Assembly (NCBI GenBank): GCA_041547565.1
Contig: JBFEUI010000013.1
Location: 1-41,352, forward strand
Length of the DNA stretch: 41,352 nt
Direction: 5' to 3'
Origin: JBFEUI01 sp041547565
GTDB lineage: Bacteria; Pseudomonadota; Gammaproteobacteria; Thiohalomonadales; Thiohalomonadaceae
Shown here: piece after piece, positions 25,614 through 34,102 of the stretch
Numbering within the stretch: position 1 is the stretch's first letter
How the letters are laid out: every line of letters begins with the position of its first letter
Notes under the pieces: generated by a model
The model's database searches: none
Told to the model about the DNA's origin: nothing
Seen by the model: only the letters and a program-made list of their open reading frames with translations
Position numbers and translations under genes: made by a program

Positions 25614-26204
25614 TCAGGCCAGGTAGCGCCTGTACAGCCGGGCCCCGAGCAACACCGCCAGCACCGCGGCATAGACCAGCGGCTCGCGCAGGTCAGCCTT
25701 GACCATCAGGGTGAAGTGCAGCACGGCGGCGATCGCGGCGGGGTAGACCAGGCGGTGCAGGCGTTGCCAGCGACGCCCGCCAAGGCGTTTGATCATTTTA
25801 TTGGTGGAGGTTGCCGCCAGCGGTACCAGCAGCATGAAGCAGGTCATGCCGAAGGTGATATAGGGGCGTTTGAGGATGTCGGCGATAATCTCGGGCCAGT
25901 AAAAGAACTGATCCAGTACGATGTAGCTAACCAGGTGGAGGCTGGCGTAGAAGAAGGCGTAAAGCCCCAGCATGCGGCGCAGGCGGATAAGCGCATTGAC
26001 ACCCGTCAGCCAGCGCAAGGGCGTGATGCAGAGGGTGAGAAGCAGGAAACGCAGCGCCCACTCCCCCAGGGTGCGGGTGACCGTTTCAATCGGGTTGGCG
26101 CCCAGCCCTCCCCGCCAGCCCTCCCCGGCGAGCAGCAGCAGGGGGGCCAGGCTGAGCAGGAAGACGGCAAGCCTCAACAGGGTGATTCGATCGTATTTCA
26201 GCAC
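25614..26204 (-). CDS. msrQ: MsrQ-type heme-binding membrane protein
   Basis: A 196-aa membrane protein of the ferric-reductase-like MsrQ/YedZ family with about six helices. Conserved histidines for heme lie in SLHLVSYIV, RLHRLVY and VLHFTLMVK. MsrQ feeds quinol electrons to the periplasmic methionine sulfoxide reductase MsrP. msrP normally lies next to it, but here the upstream neighbour is a divergent FadL porin gene and the downstream neighbour is sodB, so the partner must be elsewhere or absent. An IR TACCCA/TGGGTA (26360-26381) lies in the divergent region. Confidence 0.87.
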   Translation of the reverse strand: MLKYDRITLLRLAVFLLSLAPLLLLAGEGWRGGLGANPIETVTRTLGEWALRFLLLTLCITPLRWLTGVNALIRLRRMLGLYAFFYASLHLVSYIVLDQFFYWPEIIADILKRPYITFGMTCFMLLVPLAATSTNKMIKRLGGRRWQRLHRLVYPAAIAAVLHFTLMVKADLREPLVYAAVLAVLLGARLYRRYLA

Positions 26205-26505
26205 GGCATATCCACATCAATTGCTCTGACTGTTTGACAGCCAGTATCTGCATCCTAGCGGGAAAATATCACAGCCGTATCACAGCTTTCTCACACGTTT
26301 GATCGTGCCTGCGCCCGTGTCGTGTCTATGTCCCGCGGGCCGGTGCTTCACGTTGCCTGTACCCATAAGTTTTATTGGGTATCAAAGAGGGATTTTCTAT
26401 TCGCCTGGTGTATTAATTGTAAATAATATGTTAAACCACTAATACACCTTATCGGGAACCGGGAAGTTCCGAGCAGACAAAACAACTTAAAATTAAGGGG
26501 ATAAT
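26205..26505. other. Divergent intergenic region between msrQ and fadL-type gene
   Basis: No gene. It holds a direct repeat ATCACAGC at about 26270-26290, an inverted repeat TACCCA/TGGGTA (26360-26381) and a 9-bp perfect inverted repeat, GGTGTATTA (26407-26415) / TAATACACC (26440-26448). The latter's loop (AATTGT, AATAATAT, AAACC) loosely resembles the elements at 3571 and 5587. AAGGGG at 26495 is the ribosome binding site of the porin gene. Confidence 0.45.
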
Positions 26506-27732
26506 GTGAATACACACCACAAACTTCTGGCAGTTGCTGCAGCAACTGCACTCGTACTTCCTTCGCAGGTTTTCGCCACCAACGGTTACCAGTTGATCGG
26601 CGTCGGGGCCTACCAGAAAGGGCTGGCCGGAGCCGTTACCGCCAATCCGGGCAGCGCAATGACCGCGGTCAGCAACCCTGCTGGGGCGGCCCGCGTCGGC
26701 GCCCGTGCGGATTTTTCCATGGAGGCCTTTATGCCCGATCGCAGCGTGGACTTTGCGGCGATGATGGGTGATAAGGCAGACAGTTCGGTATCCATGTACG
26801 GCGTGCCGGCCCTTGGCTGGACGGCACCCACTTCCGACGGCAGCAATCTCTATTTTGGCGGCGGCATGTACGGTACCTCCGGTATGGGGGTGGACTATGC
26901 GGTTACCGACATGGGACCGGGCGACTGGAGCGGCTACAGCAATATCTCGTTCTGGCAGATGGCGCCGGTGCTGGCCTGGAACCTCAACACGGCCACCAGT
27001 TTCGGTGTGGCGTTGAATATCGATTATCAGTCGGTTGCACTGCAACAGAGCAGCCCCATGGGTACCATGGATCTGAGCCGGGCGGCCAGTGGTTTTGGTC
27101 TCGGCATGGGGCTGGGTCTGATGCATGACCTCAACTCAAGCTGGACCATCGGATTCGCCTACAAGAGCAAGCAGAATTTTGACCCGCTGGAATACAATCT
27201 TGCCGCGGGTGACATCAGCTTCCCGGCGACAGGCGACTTCCCTGCCGGCACCTACCGGCTGGATATGGACTTCCCGCAGCAGGCCTCGGTCGGCGTGGCG
27301 TTCCACCCGGGCGACAAATTGACTATCTCGGCCGATGTGAAGTGGATCGACTGGTCCGACACCCTGGAGAAGATGGTCATTGACGGTCCGGCAAGCTGGG
27401 ATGTGGAGTTGGCCAGCGACTGGGATGACCAGGTGGTCTATGCGCTGGGTCTTGAGTATGCGCTGAATGAGCGTTTCAGCCTGCGTGCCGGATACAACTA
27501 CGCCTCCTCACCGATCGAGGATGAGGATGTGGCCAATAACCTGATTTTGCCTGCCATCGTGGAGACGCACTACACGCTGGGCGCGGGTTATCAGATCAAC
27601 AACCACTGGGATGTCGATGTCCATTACATGTACGTACCCGAGAATACACTGACCGCACCGGCTGCCGACGGCGCTATGGAAATCTCGCTGTCCGAAACCT
27701 CTTTCGGTGCCAATATCGGTTACCGCTTCTAG
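26506..27732 (+). CDS. FadL/TodX-family outer-membrane transport protein
   Basis: A 408-aa outer-membrane barrel of the OmpP1/FadL/TodX family, which takes up long-chain fatty acids or other hydrophobic compounds. A Sec signal peptide (ending near PSQVFA) is followed by the FadL-like N-terminal hatch sequence NGYQLIGVGAYQKGLAGA and SAMTAVSNPAGAA, then many amphipathic beta strands ending in an aromatic residue (GANIGYRF). GTG start at 26506 with AAGGGG 5 bases upstream. Monocistronic. The actual substrate is not decided by sequence. Confidence 0.9.
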   Translation: MNTHHKLLAVAAATALVLPSQVFATNGYQLIGVGAYQKGLAGAVTANPGSAMTAVSNPAGAARVGARADFSMEAFMPDRSVDFAAMMGDKADSSVSMYGVPALGWTAPTSDGSNLYFGGGMYGTSGMGVDYAVTDMGPGDWSGYSNISFWQMAPVLAWNLNTATSFGVALNIDYQSVALQQSSPMGTMDLSRAASGFGLGMGLGLMHDLNSSWTIGFAYKSKQNFDPLEYNLAAGDISFPATGDFPAGTYRLDMDFPQQASVGVAFHPGDKLTISADVKWIDWSDTLEKMVIDGPASWDVELASDWDDQVVYALGLEYALNERFSLRAGYNYASSPIEDEDVANNLILPAIVETHYTLGAGYQINNHWDVDVHYMYVPENTLTAPAADGAMEISLSETSFGANIGYRF

Positions 27733-27770
27733 TTCGACAGGCCGGGCTGCCGCAAGGGCGGTCCGGCCTG

Positions 27771-28925
27771 TTACCTCAACTTGACCTCTACCAGTGTGGT
27801 GTCGTCCCGGTGCACGGTACCTGCGCGAAACTCGCACAATGTATCGATGATCGTGTCGAACACACCGTCAGCTCTGCTGTCCTCTGACAGCAGGGCGTCG
27901 AGTTGTTCGCCGCCAAACATCTTGCCCTGTGTGTTGCAGGTTTCGATCAGGCCGTCGGAGTAGAGGTAGAGACGGCTGTCGGCATTGAGTTTGCAGTGTG
28001 AGGTGTTGTACTCGAAACCGTCGTTTGTGACGATGCCCAGGGGAAGGTTGTTGGAGCCGATACGTTCGACGATTCCCCTGGCGGGGCGGTATTCAAGCAG
28101 GGGCGGCATTGAACCGTTCCAGCACTGTAGCGTCCTCTGCCGATGATCAAGTTCAACGGCCAGTGCGGCAAGAAAGTAGTCGCCGGGTGTTGCCTCCTTG
28201 AGACGTGCGTTGATGGTACGCAGCACCTGTTCCAGGGACTTGCCGCTGGCTGCCATGCTGTAGAAGGCTTCGGAGACCAGCAGTGTTCCCAGCGCAGCGG
28301 AGAGGCCGTGACCGGTAAAGTCGCCCAGTACCAGGTATTGCCGGCTACCGGGTAATTCCGCCGCAAGGAAAATATCACCGCTGGTCAGCTGCTTGGGTGA
28401 ACAGTAGTAGCGAATGTTATCGGGTGTGGCGGGGAAGCTGTGGGCAATTTTATAGAGAATACGTTCAGCGATCTCGATTTCCGTCTCGACATGTTCCAGG
28501 CGGTTGCGCAGTTCCCTGTTTGTCGCATCCACGGATTTTTCGTGGTTTTGCAGGCGTAACAGGCTGTCTATCTTGGTTTTCAGTACCAGCGGCGAGACCG
28601 GCTTGGTAATGAAGTCATCACCGCCGGCGGCCAGGCAGCGGGCCAGCACGCGCTCCTCGCTGGAAGAGGTGAGAAATATGACGGGTATGAACTGCTTGCC
28701 GATGAGCTGCTTGATCCGTCGCGTGGCCTTCATGCCGTCCATCACCGGCATGTATATATCCATCACAACAAGATTGGGCCTGTACTGCTGGAATGCGCGA
28801 ATCGCCTCTTTGCCGTTTTCAGCACTTACGACAGTGTAACCACTGTTTGTCAGCACCTTTTCCGTAATCAGTCGTGAGGCGTGGTCGTCATCGGCGACAA
28901 GAATGGTTTGTTCTTTTTCCGGCAT
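27771..28925 (-). CDS. Receiver-PP2C (RsbU/SpoIIE-type) phosphatase
   Basis: A 384-aa protein with an N-terminal receiver (phospho-acceptor Asp56 in LVVMDIYMP, KP motif at about 107) and, after a helical linker, a PP2C-type phosphatase of the SpoIIE/RsbU class (LVLGDFTGHGLSAALGT; YLYSDGLIE; DDTTLVEVKL). In partner-switching systems such enzymes dephosphorylate a STAS antagonist. Unlike P. aeruginosa HsbR, no C-terminal HATPase kinase domain is present. The STAS gene lies 28 bases upstream on the same strand, consistent with an operon. Phosphorylation of Asp56 by a kinase would set the activity. Confidence 0.93.
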   Translation of the reverse strand: MPEKEQTILVADDDHASRLITEKVLTNSGYTVVSAENGKEAIRAFQQYRPNLVVMDIYMPVMDGMKATRRIKQLIGKQFIPVIFLTSSSEERVLARCLAAGGDDFITKPVSPLVLKTKIDSLLRLQNHEKSVDATNRELRNRLEHVETEIEIAERILYKIAHSFPATPDNIRYYCSPKQLTSGDIFLAAELPGSRQYLVLGDFTGHGLSAALGTLLVSEAFYSMAASGKSLEQVLRTINARLKEATPGDYFLAALAVELDHRQRTLQCWNGSMPPLLEYRPARGIVERIGSNNLPLGIVTNDGFEYNTSHCKLNADSRLYLYSDGLIETCNTQGKMFGGEQLDALLSEDSRADGVFDTIIDTLCEFRAGTVHRDDTTLVEVKLR

Positions 28926-28953
28926 ATTATGCTGTGCCGCTATTGTGTCTTCA

Positions 28954-29259
28954 TCAGGAGATGGAGAAGTACTGTGCCAGTTGTGTGGTTGTCAGCAGTT
29001 TTCGTACATAGTCTGAAAAATTGACAATCTCGACAGCTCTGTTGCTGTCTGTGCAGTGTTCGTGCAGCAGCATCAGCATACCCAGCGCGGCACTGTCCAT
29101 GTATTCGGTTTTTTCCAGGTTAAGGGTGATGGTTCGGGTCTCGGGTGGTATGTCCTGATAAGCGCTGCGAAATTCCCTATAGTTGCTGAATACAAATGTC
29201 TCCGGTAGATAGATCGTCAACCGGCTGTTACCGCCACTGTAAGATGTTGTGATTGACAT
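28954..29259 (-). CDS. STAS-domain anti-sigma factor antagonist-like protein
   Basis: A 101-aa single STAS domain. The phospho-acceptor site is present: Ser56 in YMDSAALGMLMLL, preceded by the conserved aspartate. The central beta-alpha pattern and VNFSDYVRKLLTTTQLAQYF end match antagonists such as SpoIIAA/RsbV and HsbA. It lies between the phosphatase (27771) and the PAS-GGDEF-EAL gene (29292) on the same strand. No RsbW-type kinase is in the window. Its target, possibly an anti-sigma factor or a cyclase/phosphodiesterase, is unknown. Confidence 0.88.
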   Translation of the reverse strand: MSITTSYSGGNSRLTIYLPETFVFSNYREFRSAYQDIPPETRTITLNLEKTEYMDSAALGMLMLLHEHCTDSNRAVEIVNFSDYVRKLLTTTQLAQYFSIS

Positions 29260-29291
29260 ACCTTTCCCTCATCAGTTCCATTGAAATGTAT

Positions 29292-31100
29292 CTACAAGCG
29301 GCGACCACTTTGCAATAGTAACAACATATCATCCGCTGTTAATGGCCGACTGAACAGGTATCCTTGCATAACATCACAGCCGAGTCCATGCAGCTGTGAC
29401 AGCTGGTGGCGGGTTTCGACACCTTCAGCTACCACGCTCAGGCCCAGGGTTTTGGCCAGCGTGATGATTGCGCTGGCGATGGCCTCGTCGCTCTTGCTGT
29501 TCTCAATGTTCTGCACAAAGCTCTTGTCAAGCTTGAGCATATCGAACGGGAATTTCTGCAGGTAGAGTAATGAAGAGTAGCCGGTACCGAAATCGTCAAT
29601 TGACAGCTTCACATTCATGCTCGAAAGGGTGTTCAGGATACTTACGACCTTGTCCATATCCTGCATGACAGTATTCTCGGTCACTTCCAGATGGAGGTGG
29701 TGTTCCGGCAGGCCGGTGTCATCGAGTATGGAAAAGATTGTGTCGATCAGATCGGGATGACGGAACTGCACGGCAGAGATGTTGACAGACAGCAGCAAGT
29801 CGTCATAACCGGCGCTATGCCACTTGGCGCATTGTTCGCAGGCCTTGTGCAAGACCCAGGTACCGACACGGTTTATCATACCGGTCTCTTCAAGGATGGG
29901 AATGAACTCGTCCGGCCCGACCATGCCGTGTTGCGGGTTGTTCCAGCGCAGCAGAGCCTCGGTGCCTATGATGCGGCCGGTTGCGATGTCGAGCTGGGGC
30001 TGGTAGTGAAGCGAGAATTCATCGTTCTCGAGCGCCTTGTACAGTGCTGATTCCAGGCTCAGGCGGCGCAGCGTGGTACTGTTCATATCGGGCGTGAAAA
30101 ACTCAAAACAGTTGCCCCCCAGTTCCTGCTTGGCCCTGAACATGGCGGTCTCGGCATTTTGTAGCAATGTGTTGGCGCTGTTGCCATCATCCGGGTAGAT
30201 GCTGATGCCGATACTCCCGGTGATGGCGATTTCCTGGTCGTTAAGGTGTTCGCTGGAGGCGATGGCGGACAGCAGTGCCTGTGCAGTGTGTACCAGGGCG
30301 CTGGGGGAGTGGGGGTTGTGCACCAGAAACGCAAAGACATCACCTCCCATGCGTGCCAGCATGGTCTGCTCGTCAAGCGCCAACTTGAGCTTCCTCACGG
30401 TATTGATCATAAGCACGTCGCCGGCCTTGCGTCCCAGCAGTTCGTTAATGCGCTTGAAGCGATCAAGCCCCAGTACCATGACGGCCAAACTGTCCTGCTC
30501 GGCAGCCTTTGCCTGCAGGGCGTGTTCCAGTTCCTGCTTGAGCCAGCGTGCGTTGGGGATGTCGGTGAACGGGTCGTGGTGGCTCAGGTAGTGTAGTCGT
30601 TCCTCTTTTTCCAGGGCGTCGGTGATGTCCTTGCCGGTGGCGATATAATGGGTGATCGCGCCACTGTGGTTGAACAGCGGGGTGATGGTCTTCTGCTCGT
30701 AAAAGATGCTGCCGTCCTTGCGGCGATTGATGAAGGTATCGGCGAAGGGCTGGCCGCACGTAATGGTGTTCCACAGCTTGGTGTAGAACGCCTTGTCATG
30801 CAGCCCCGATTTGAGCAGGTTTGCGGGCTTGCCCAGTATCTCTGCGCGGGTATATCCACTGCTTTTTTCGAAGGCGCTGTTGACATAGTGGATAGCACCC
30901 TCCGTGTCGGTCACCAGGATGGCGTCGGCAACCTGCTCGACCAGCCGGAACAGCAGGTCGAGTTGTTGCTCGATAGTATCGAGCATCAGATGCTGCTCCT
31001 GCATCTCAAGTCGGGAATTGCATGCACCCGTACGTGAGAGTTGCAAAAACAACGAGTCATTTTTTCTGGCCAATCCAACCTCCACGTGCCCATAAATCAC
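29292..31100 (-). CDS. PAS-GGDEF-EAL protein, likely c-di-GMP phosphodiesterase
   Basis: A 602-aa protein: PAS domain (about 50-165; TDTEGAIHYVNSAFEKSSGY), GGDEF domain (~170-335) and EAL domain (~345-595). The GGDEF signature reads ARMGGDVFAFLV, so the catalytic Glu is Val and cyclase activity is unlikely. The EAL domain keeps its key residues: EALLRW, NISAVQF, EVTENTVM, DDFGTGYSSL, LKLDKSF, EGVET and QGYLFSRPL. Net activity is therefore probably c-di-GMP hydrolysis, perhaps modulated by the degenerate GGDEF. The start is uncertain: ATG at 31100 is used, but the first ~35 residues look unlike the family, and an in-frame ATG (MQEQHLML) at 31004 could be the true start. Confidence 0.9.
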   Translation of the reverse strand: MIYGHVEVGLARKNDSLFLQLSRTGACNSRLEMQEQHLMLDTIEQQLDLLFRLVEQVADAILVTDTEGAIHYVNSAFEKSSGYTRAEILGKPANLLKSGLHDKAFYTKLWNTITCGQPFADTFINRRKDGSIFYEQKTITPLFNHSGAITHYIATGKDITDALEKEERLHYLSHHDPFTDIPNARWLKQELEHALQAKAAEQDSLAVMVLGLDRFKRINELLGRKAGDVLMINTVRKLKLALDEQTMLARMGGDVFAFLVHNPHSPSALVHTAQALLSAIASSEHLNDQEIAITGSIGISIYPDDGNSANTLLQNAETAMFRAKQELGGNCFEFFTPDMNSTTLRRLSLESALYKALENDEFSLHYQPQLDIATGRIIGTEALLRWNNPQHGMVGPDEFIPILEETGMINRVGTWVLHKACEQCAKWHSAGYDDLLLSVNISAVQFRHPDLIDTIFSILDDTGLPEHHLHLEVTENTVMQDMDKVVSILNTLSSMNVKLSIDDFGTGYSSLLYLQKFPFDMLKLDKSFVQNIENSKSDEAIASAIITLAKTLGLSVVAEGVETRHQLSQLHGLGCDVMQGYLFSRPLTADDMLLLLQSGRRL

Positions 31101-31526
31101 ATAGCGACATACCGCTGTTCATGGCAGGGGGCAACCTGCACGGTCGTGCTTGATGGCAGGAATTGGGCCAGATTAGTAACAAGTTGTGGCTGCGTTCGGG
31201 CATTGCGGCCGGATCACGGCGGGTTTGGGCTGTGTCCAGCTATATATTTCAACTAATTATACACATTACAAAGAATGAGAATATTACACATTGACCTATG
31301 TCTAATGGGGCAATAATACACACGTTTGTCAAGTGAGAGCGGTTGTAACAACTTGATATTTATGATTATTCTTCGGTGTTAGGTGTGGTGGCGGAAGGGG
31401 GCAGGGCAGAGATGCAAGCTTAACACTGACATATAACCAGTATTTTTGGTGATTGGACGGCCGATATCTGCGGATTTCTTGCCGCCTTCGGCCCGGTCAG
31501 CGACCACAGCAGGCGGGAGTCGCATG
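31101..31526. other. 426-base AT-rich gap with no gene
   Basis: It lies downstream of the ANTAR regulator gene and upstream of the EAL gene. A perfect GTTGT-A-ACAAC palindrome is present at 31341-31351. No clear rho-independent terminator for the ANTAR gene is seen. Because the neighbour is an RNA-binding ANTAR regulator, the stretch could carry target hairpins, but I could not identify a convincing pair by eye. Confidence 0.35.
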
Positions 31527-32117
31527 TTACAGGGAATTTAATTTGTTACTGGCCTCGCACAACTCTTTTGCCGTGACCTGAAGCTTGACGCGCGCACTTC
31601 GTGCGTTGTGCCGCAATCTTTCAAATGCCTCCTGTTCGGTCAGTCGGTAGCGCTCCATGATAATTCCGACTGCGGTGCTGATGGCGCGGTCGCCGGACAG
31701 AGCGCGGGTAAGGTGGCTTTCACTCTCCTGCAGTTTATGGATATCCGCGCCGCGCTTCAGTGCCGTTTCGATACTCGGAAGGATGCGTGCCACATCCAGT
31801 GGTTTGACTAGGTAGCCGAGGGCGCCGCTTTCGATGGCATTGTCGACCAGTTCCTGATCGTCGTAGGCGGTGAGAAACAGATAGGGGATTGGGCAGTGCT
31901 CGTGCAGTTTGCGGGACAGCTCGATGCCGGACATGCCGGGCATGCGTATGTCCAGGAGCGCGATGTCAGGGTTGTGGGCGCTGCACAGTTGCAGTGCCTC
32001 ATCGCCTGAACTGGCGGTAATGACCTTGTAGCCGGCCTCCTCCAGACCGTTTGCCAGGGTGGCGAGTATCAGGCGGTCATCATCGACAACGAGAATCGTA
32101 TGCTGTGTTTCGGCCAT
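31527..32117 (-). CDS. ANTAR-domain response regulator (antiterminator type)
   Basis: A 196-aa regulator: receiver domain with Asp56 (IALLDIRMP) and KP at about 104, a short coiled coil, and a C-terminal ANTAR domain (about 133-192; AISTAVGIIMERYRLTEQEAFERLR). ANTAR regulators such as EutV and NasR bind paired RNA hairpins and prevent transcription termination. It lies 50 bases downstream of the HisKA_2 kinase gene, the usual partner type for ANTAR regulators (EutW/EutV). The RNA target is unknown. Confidence 0.93.
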   Translation of the reverse strand: MAETQHTILVVDDDRLILATLANGLEEAGYKVITASSGDEALQLCSAHNPDIALLDIRMPGMSGIELSRKLHEHCPIPYLFLTAYDDQELVDNAIESGALGYLVKPLDVARILPSIETALKRGADIHKLQESESHLTRALSGDRAISTAVGIIMERYRLTEQEAFERLRHNARSARVKLQVTAKELCEASNKLNSL

Positions 32118-32167
32118 GATTATGTCGTTGGTTGAAGATTGACTGTACAGTGTAGTTGAAACATTCG

Positions 32168-33955
32168 CTAGGCCCTGTTGAAAACCACTATTGGCGGTTC
32201 CAGTGTCAGTTTTGAATGGAAAGCCTCATCGCTGTAACGCTGTTCGAGTTTACAGCCGTTAGCGGGTATCAGGTATTTAATAAGGTTTAATCCCAGGCCG
32301 TCAATGCTATCCGGTAAATTTTTCGGCTGTGGCGGGTATGAGCTGACAGGATTGGCAATTGCCAGCGTAATCTGACTGTCAGCGGCAAATATCTCGATTG
32401 ATATATCTGTGGCAACAGCACCACTGTCACCGTGCTTCAATGCGTTGGTCAGTAGTTCATTGATGATCAGTGCCAATGGTACCGCTTCTTCATTGCGTAT
32501 TCTGTGACAAAATTTCTTAGGTGATGTGCACATTTTTATGCTGCAGTTGCATGCAGGTAGCACCTTTATGTTGTGGGACAGGCTGATGGCATGCACCATT
32601 TCGGAGAGGTTGATCCCTTCACCCTCACGCAGCCCCTGAAGACCGTGCACGACGGCGACAGACTCGACCTGTTTGACCGCGTGATTTATCACGTCCCTCA
32701 TTTCAGGTATTTTTGCCGCGTATTGCCGTAACAGGCCGCTCACACCCTGGAGATTGTTTTTGATGCGGTGATGGGTCTCCCGTACCAGCATATCGCGCTG
32801 GCGAAGCTCGTGCGCCAGGCGTTTCTCCTCTTCGCGCTTCCGGTCGGTGATGTCATCGACGGTGGCCATGACGCGAATGGGCGCACCTTGGGCGTTCCGG
32901 ACGATACTGGATGATATCTGTGCGATGAAGTTGGAGCTGTCTTTGCGTCGTGCGAGCAACTCGCCGGCCCAGTTTGAGGCGGCCAGGAGTTGCGCTTCTG
33001 CGGCAAGGGCCTCATCGGGTTTGTGCCAGAGTACGGTGTGGTGGTTTGCGGTGAGTTCCTTCTGCTCCGAATAGCCCCACAGTTGCAGCAGGGCGGGGTT
33101 GACGTACTCGATGGTGCCCTCAAGCGTGGTAATGATAATACCGCTCTTTGCCGCAAAAAGGGCGGCATCGCGGGTGCGCAGGGCGTTCTCGGCCTGAATG
33201 CGTGCGCTGATGTCACGGTCGACGCCACGATATCCGCAAAAATTACCGTTCTTGTCGAAAATGGGCGTGCCACTGGTTTCGAGGCAAACAAGCGTACCGT
33301 CCTTGTGGATGTTGGTGTTGACCAGATGATTAAAGGGCCTGCATTCAGCGACAATTTCAATGAACTGCTGCCGGATAGTCTCGGCCTCTTTTTCCGGCAT
33401 CAGGTCGAAGGGTGTTTTGCCGATGACCTCTTCCGGAAGGTATCCGAGTATCTCACGGACCTTGGGGCTGGCATAGGTGTAAACCCCATCTGCATCGACC
33501 TCCCAGATCCAGTCGTTGATGGTTTCCACCAGGTTTTTGTATTTGCGTTCGCTGTCATGGAGTGCACTGTTCCTGGCAATAAGCGTGTGTACGCGTTTTT
33601 CCAGCAGGTGGGTGTTGATGGGTTTGGTAACAAACTCATCGGCTCCAGCCGCAAAGGCACGGTCAATCACCGTATCATCGGTGTGTGCGGTGATTATGAT
33701 GACAGGAATATCCGGATGGTCGGGGGTGTTTTTGAATTGCCGGCAGAGTTGCAGTCCACTGATATCCGGCAGGGCGATGTCGAGTATGACGAGGTCGGGG
33801 CGAAATTGCCGGAACAGGGTGATGCCCTCTCCAGCTGTAGCGGCAATGGCCACTTTATAGCCGGCAGAACTGAGGGCCTGTTCCAGTATCCTGGTGATGG
33901 TCGGTACATCGTCGACGACGAGTATCCGCTTTACGGCTGAGGCGGTTGTATCCAT
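32168..33955 (-). CDS. Receiver-PAS-PAS-HisKA_2 sensor histidine kinase
   Basis: A 595-aa soluble kinase. Receiver at 10-125 (Asp59 in LVILDIALP), PAS1 about 140-255, PAS2 about 262-375, HisKA_2 with the phospho-acceptor His396 in THHRIKNNLQG, and a HATPase domain with the N-box INELLTNALKHG and GLGLNLIKYL. HisKA_2 kinases commonly pair with ANTAR regulators; the ANTAR gene is next downstream. There is no membrane segment, so cytoplasmic sensing through the PAS domains is likely. I start it at 33955 (MDTTASAV); a frame to 34030 would add 25 residues of unlike composition. Confidence 0.92.
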   Translation of the reverse strand: MDTTASAVKRILVVDDVPTITRILEQALSSAGYKVAIAATAGEGITLFRQFRPDLVILDIALPDISGLQLCRQFKNTPDHPDIPVIIITAHTDDTVIDRAFAAGADEFVTKPINTHLLEKRVHTLIARNSALHDSERKYKNLVETINDWIWEVDADGVYTYASPKVREILGYLPEEVIGKTPFDLMPEKEAETIRQQFIEIVAECRPFNHLVNTNIHKDGTLVCLETSGTPIFDKNGNFCGYRGVDRDISARIQAENALRTRDAALFAAKSGIIITTLEGTIEYVNPALLQLWGYSEQKELTANHHTVLWHKPDEALAAEAQLLAASNWAGELLARRKDSSNFIAQISSSIVRNAQGAPIRVMATVDDITDRKREEEKRLAHELRQRDMLVRETHHRIKNNLQGVSGLLRQYAAKIPEMRDVINHAVKQVESVAVVHGLQGLREGEGINLSEMVHAISLSHNIKVLPACNCSIKMCTSPKKFCHRIRNEEAVPLALIINELLTNALKHGDSGAVATDISIEIFAADSQITLAIANPVSSYPPQPKNLPDSIDGLGLNLIKYLIPANGCKLEQRYSDEAFHSKLTLEPPIVVFNRA

Positions 33956-34102
33956 GTTGCTGTGGCAGGTTCCCCGTGCATTCCTTTGCCTGAACAGTGA
34001 TACTCTGGCCAAGGGAGAGTGTCTCGTCAAGCCCGGTCTGTACCGTGTTTATCCGGTATTGTTTGTGTCGGGGGCAGTGGCATCATCTGGTATGATCAGC
34101 AC

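Noticed and set aside
29292..31100. Active diguanylate cyclase
   Set aside because: The signature is GGDVF, which lacks the catalytic Glu.
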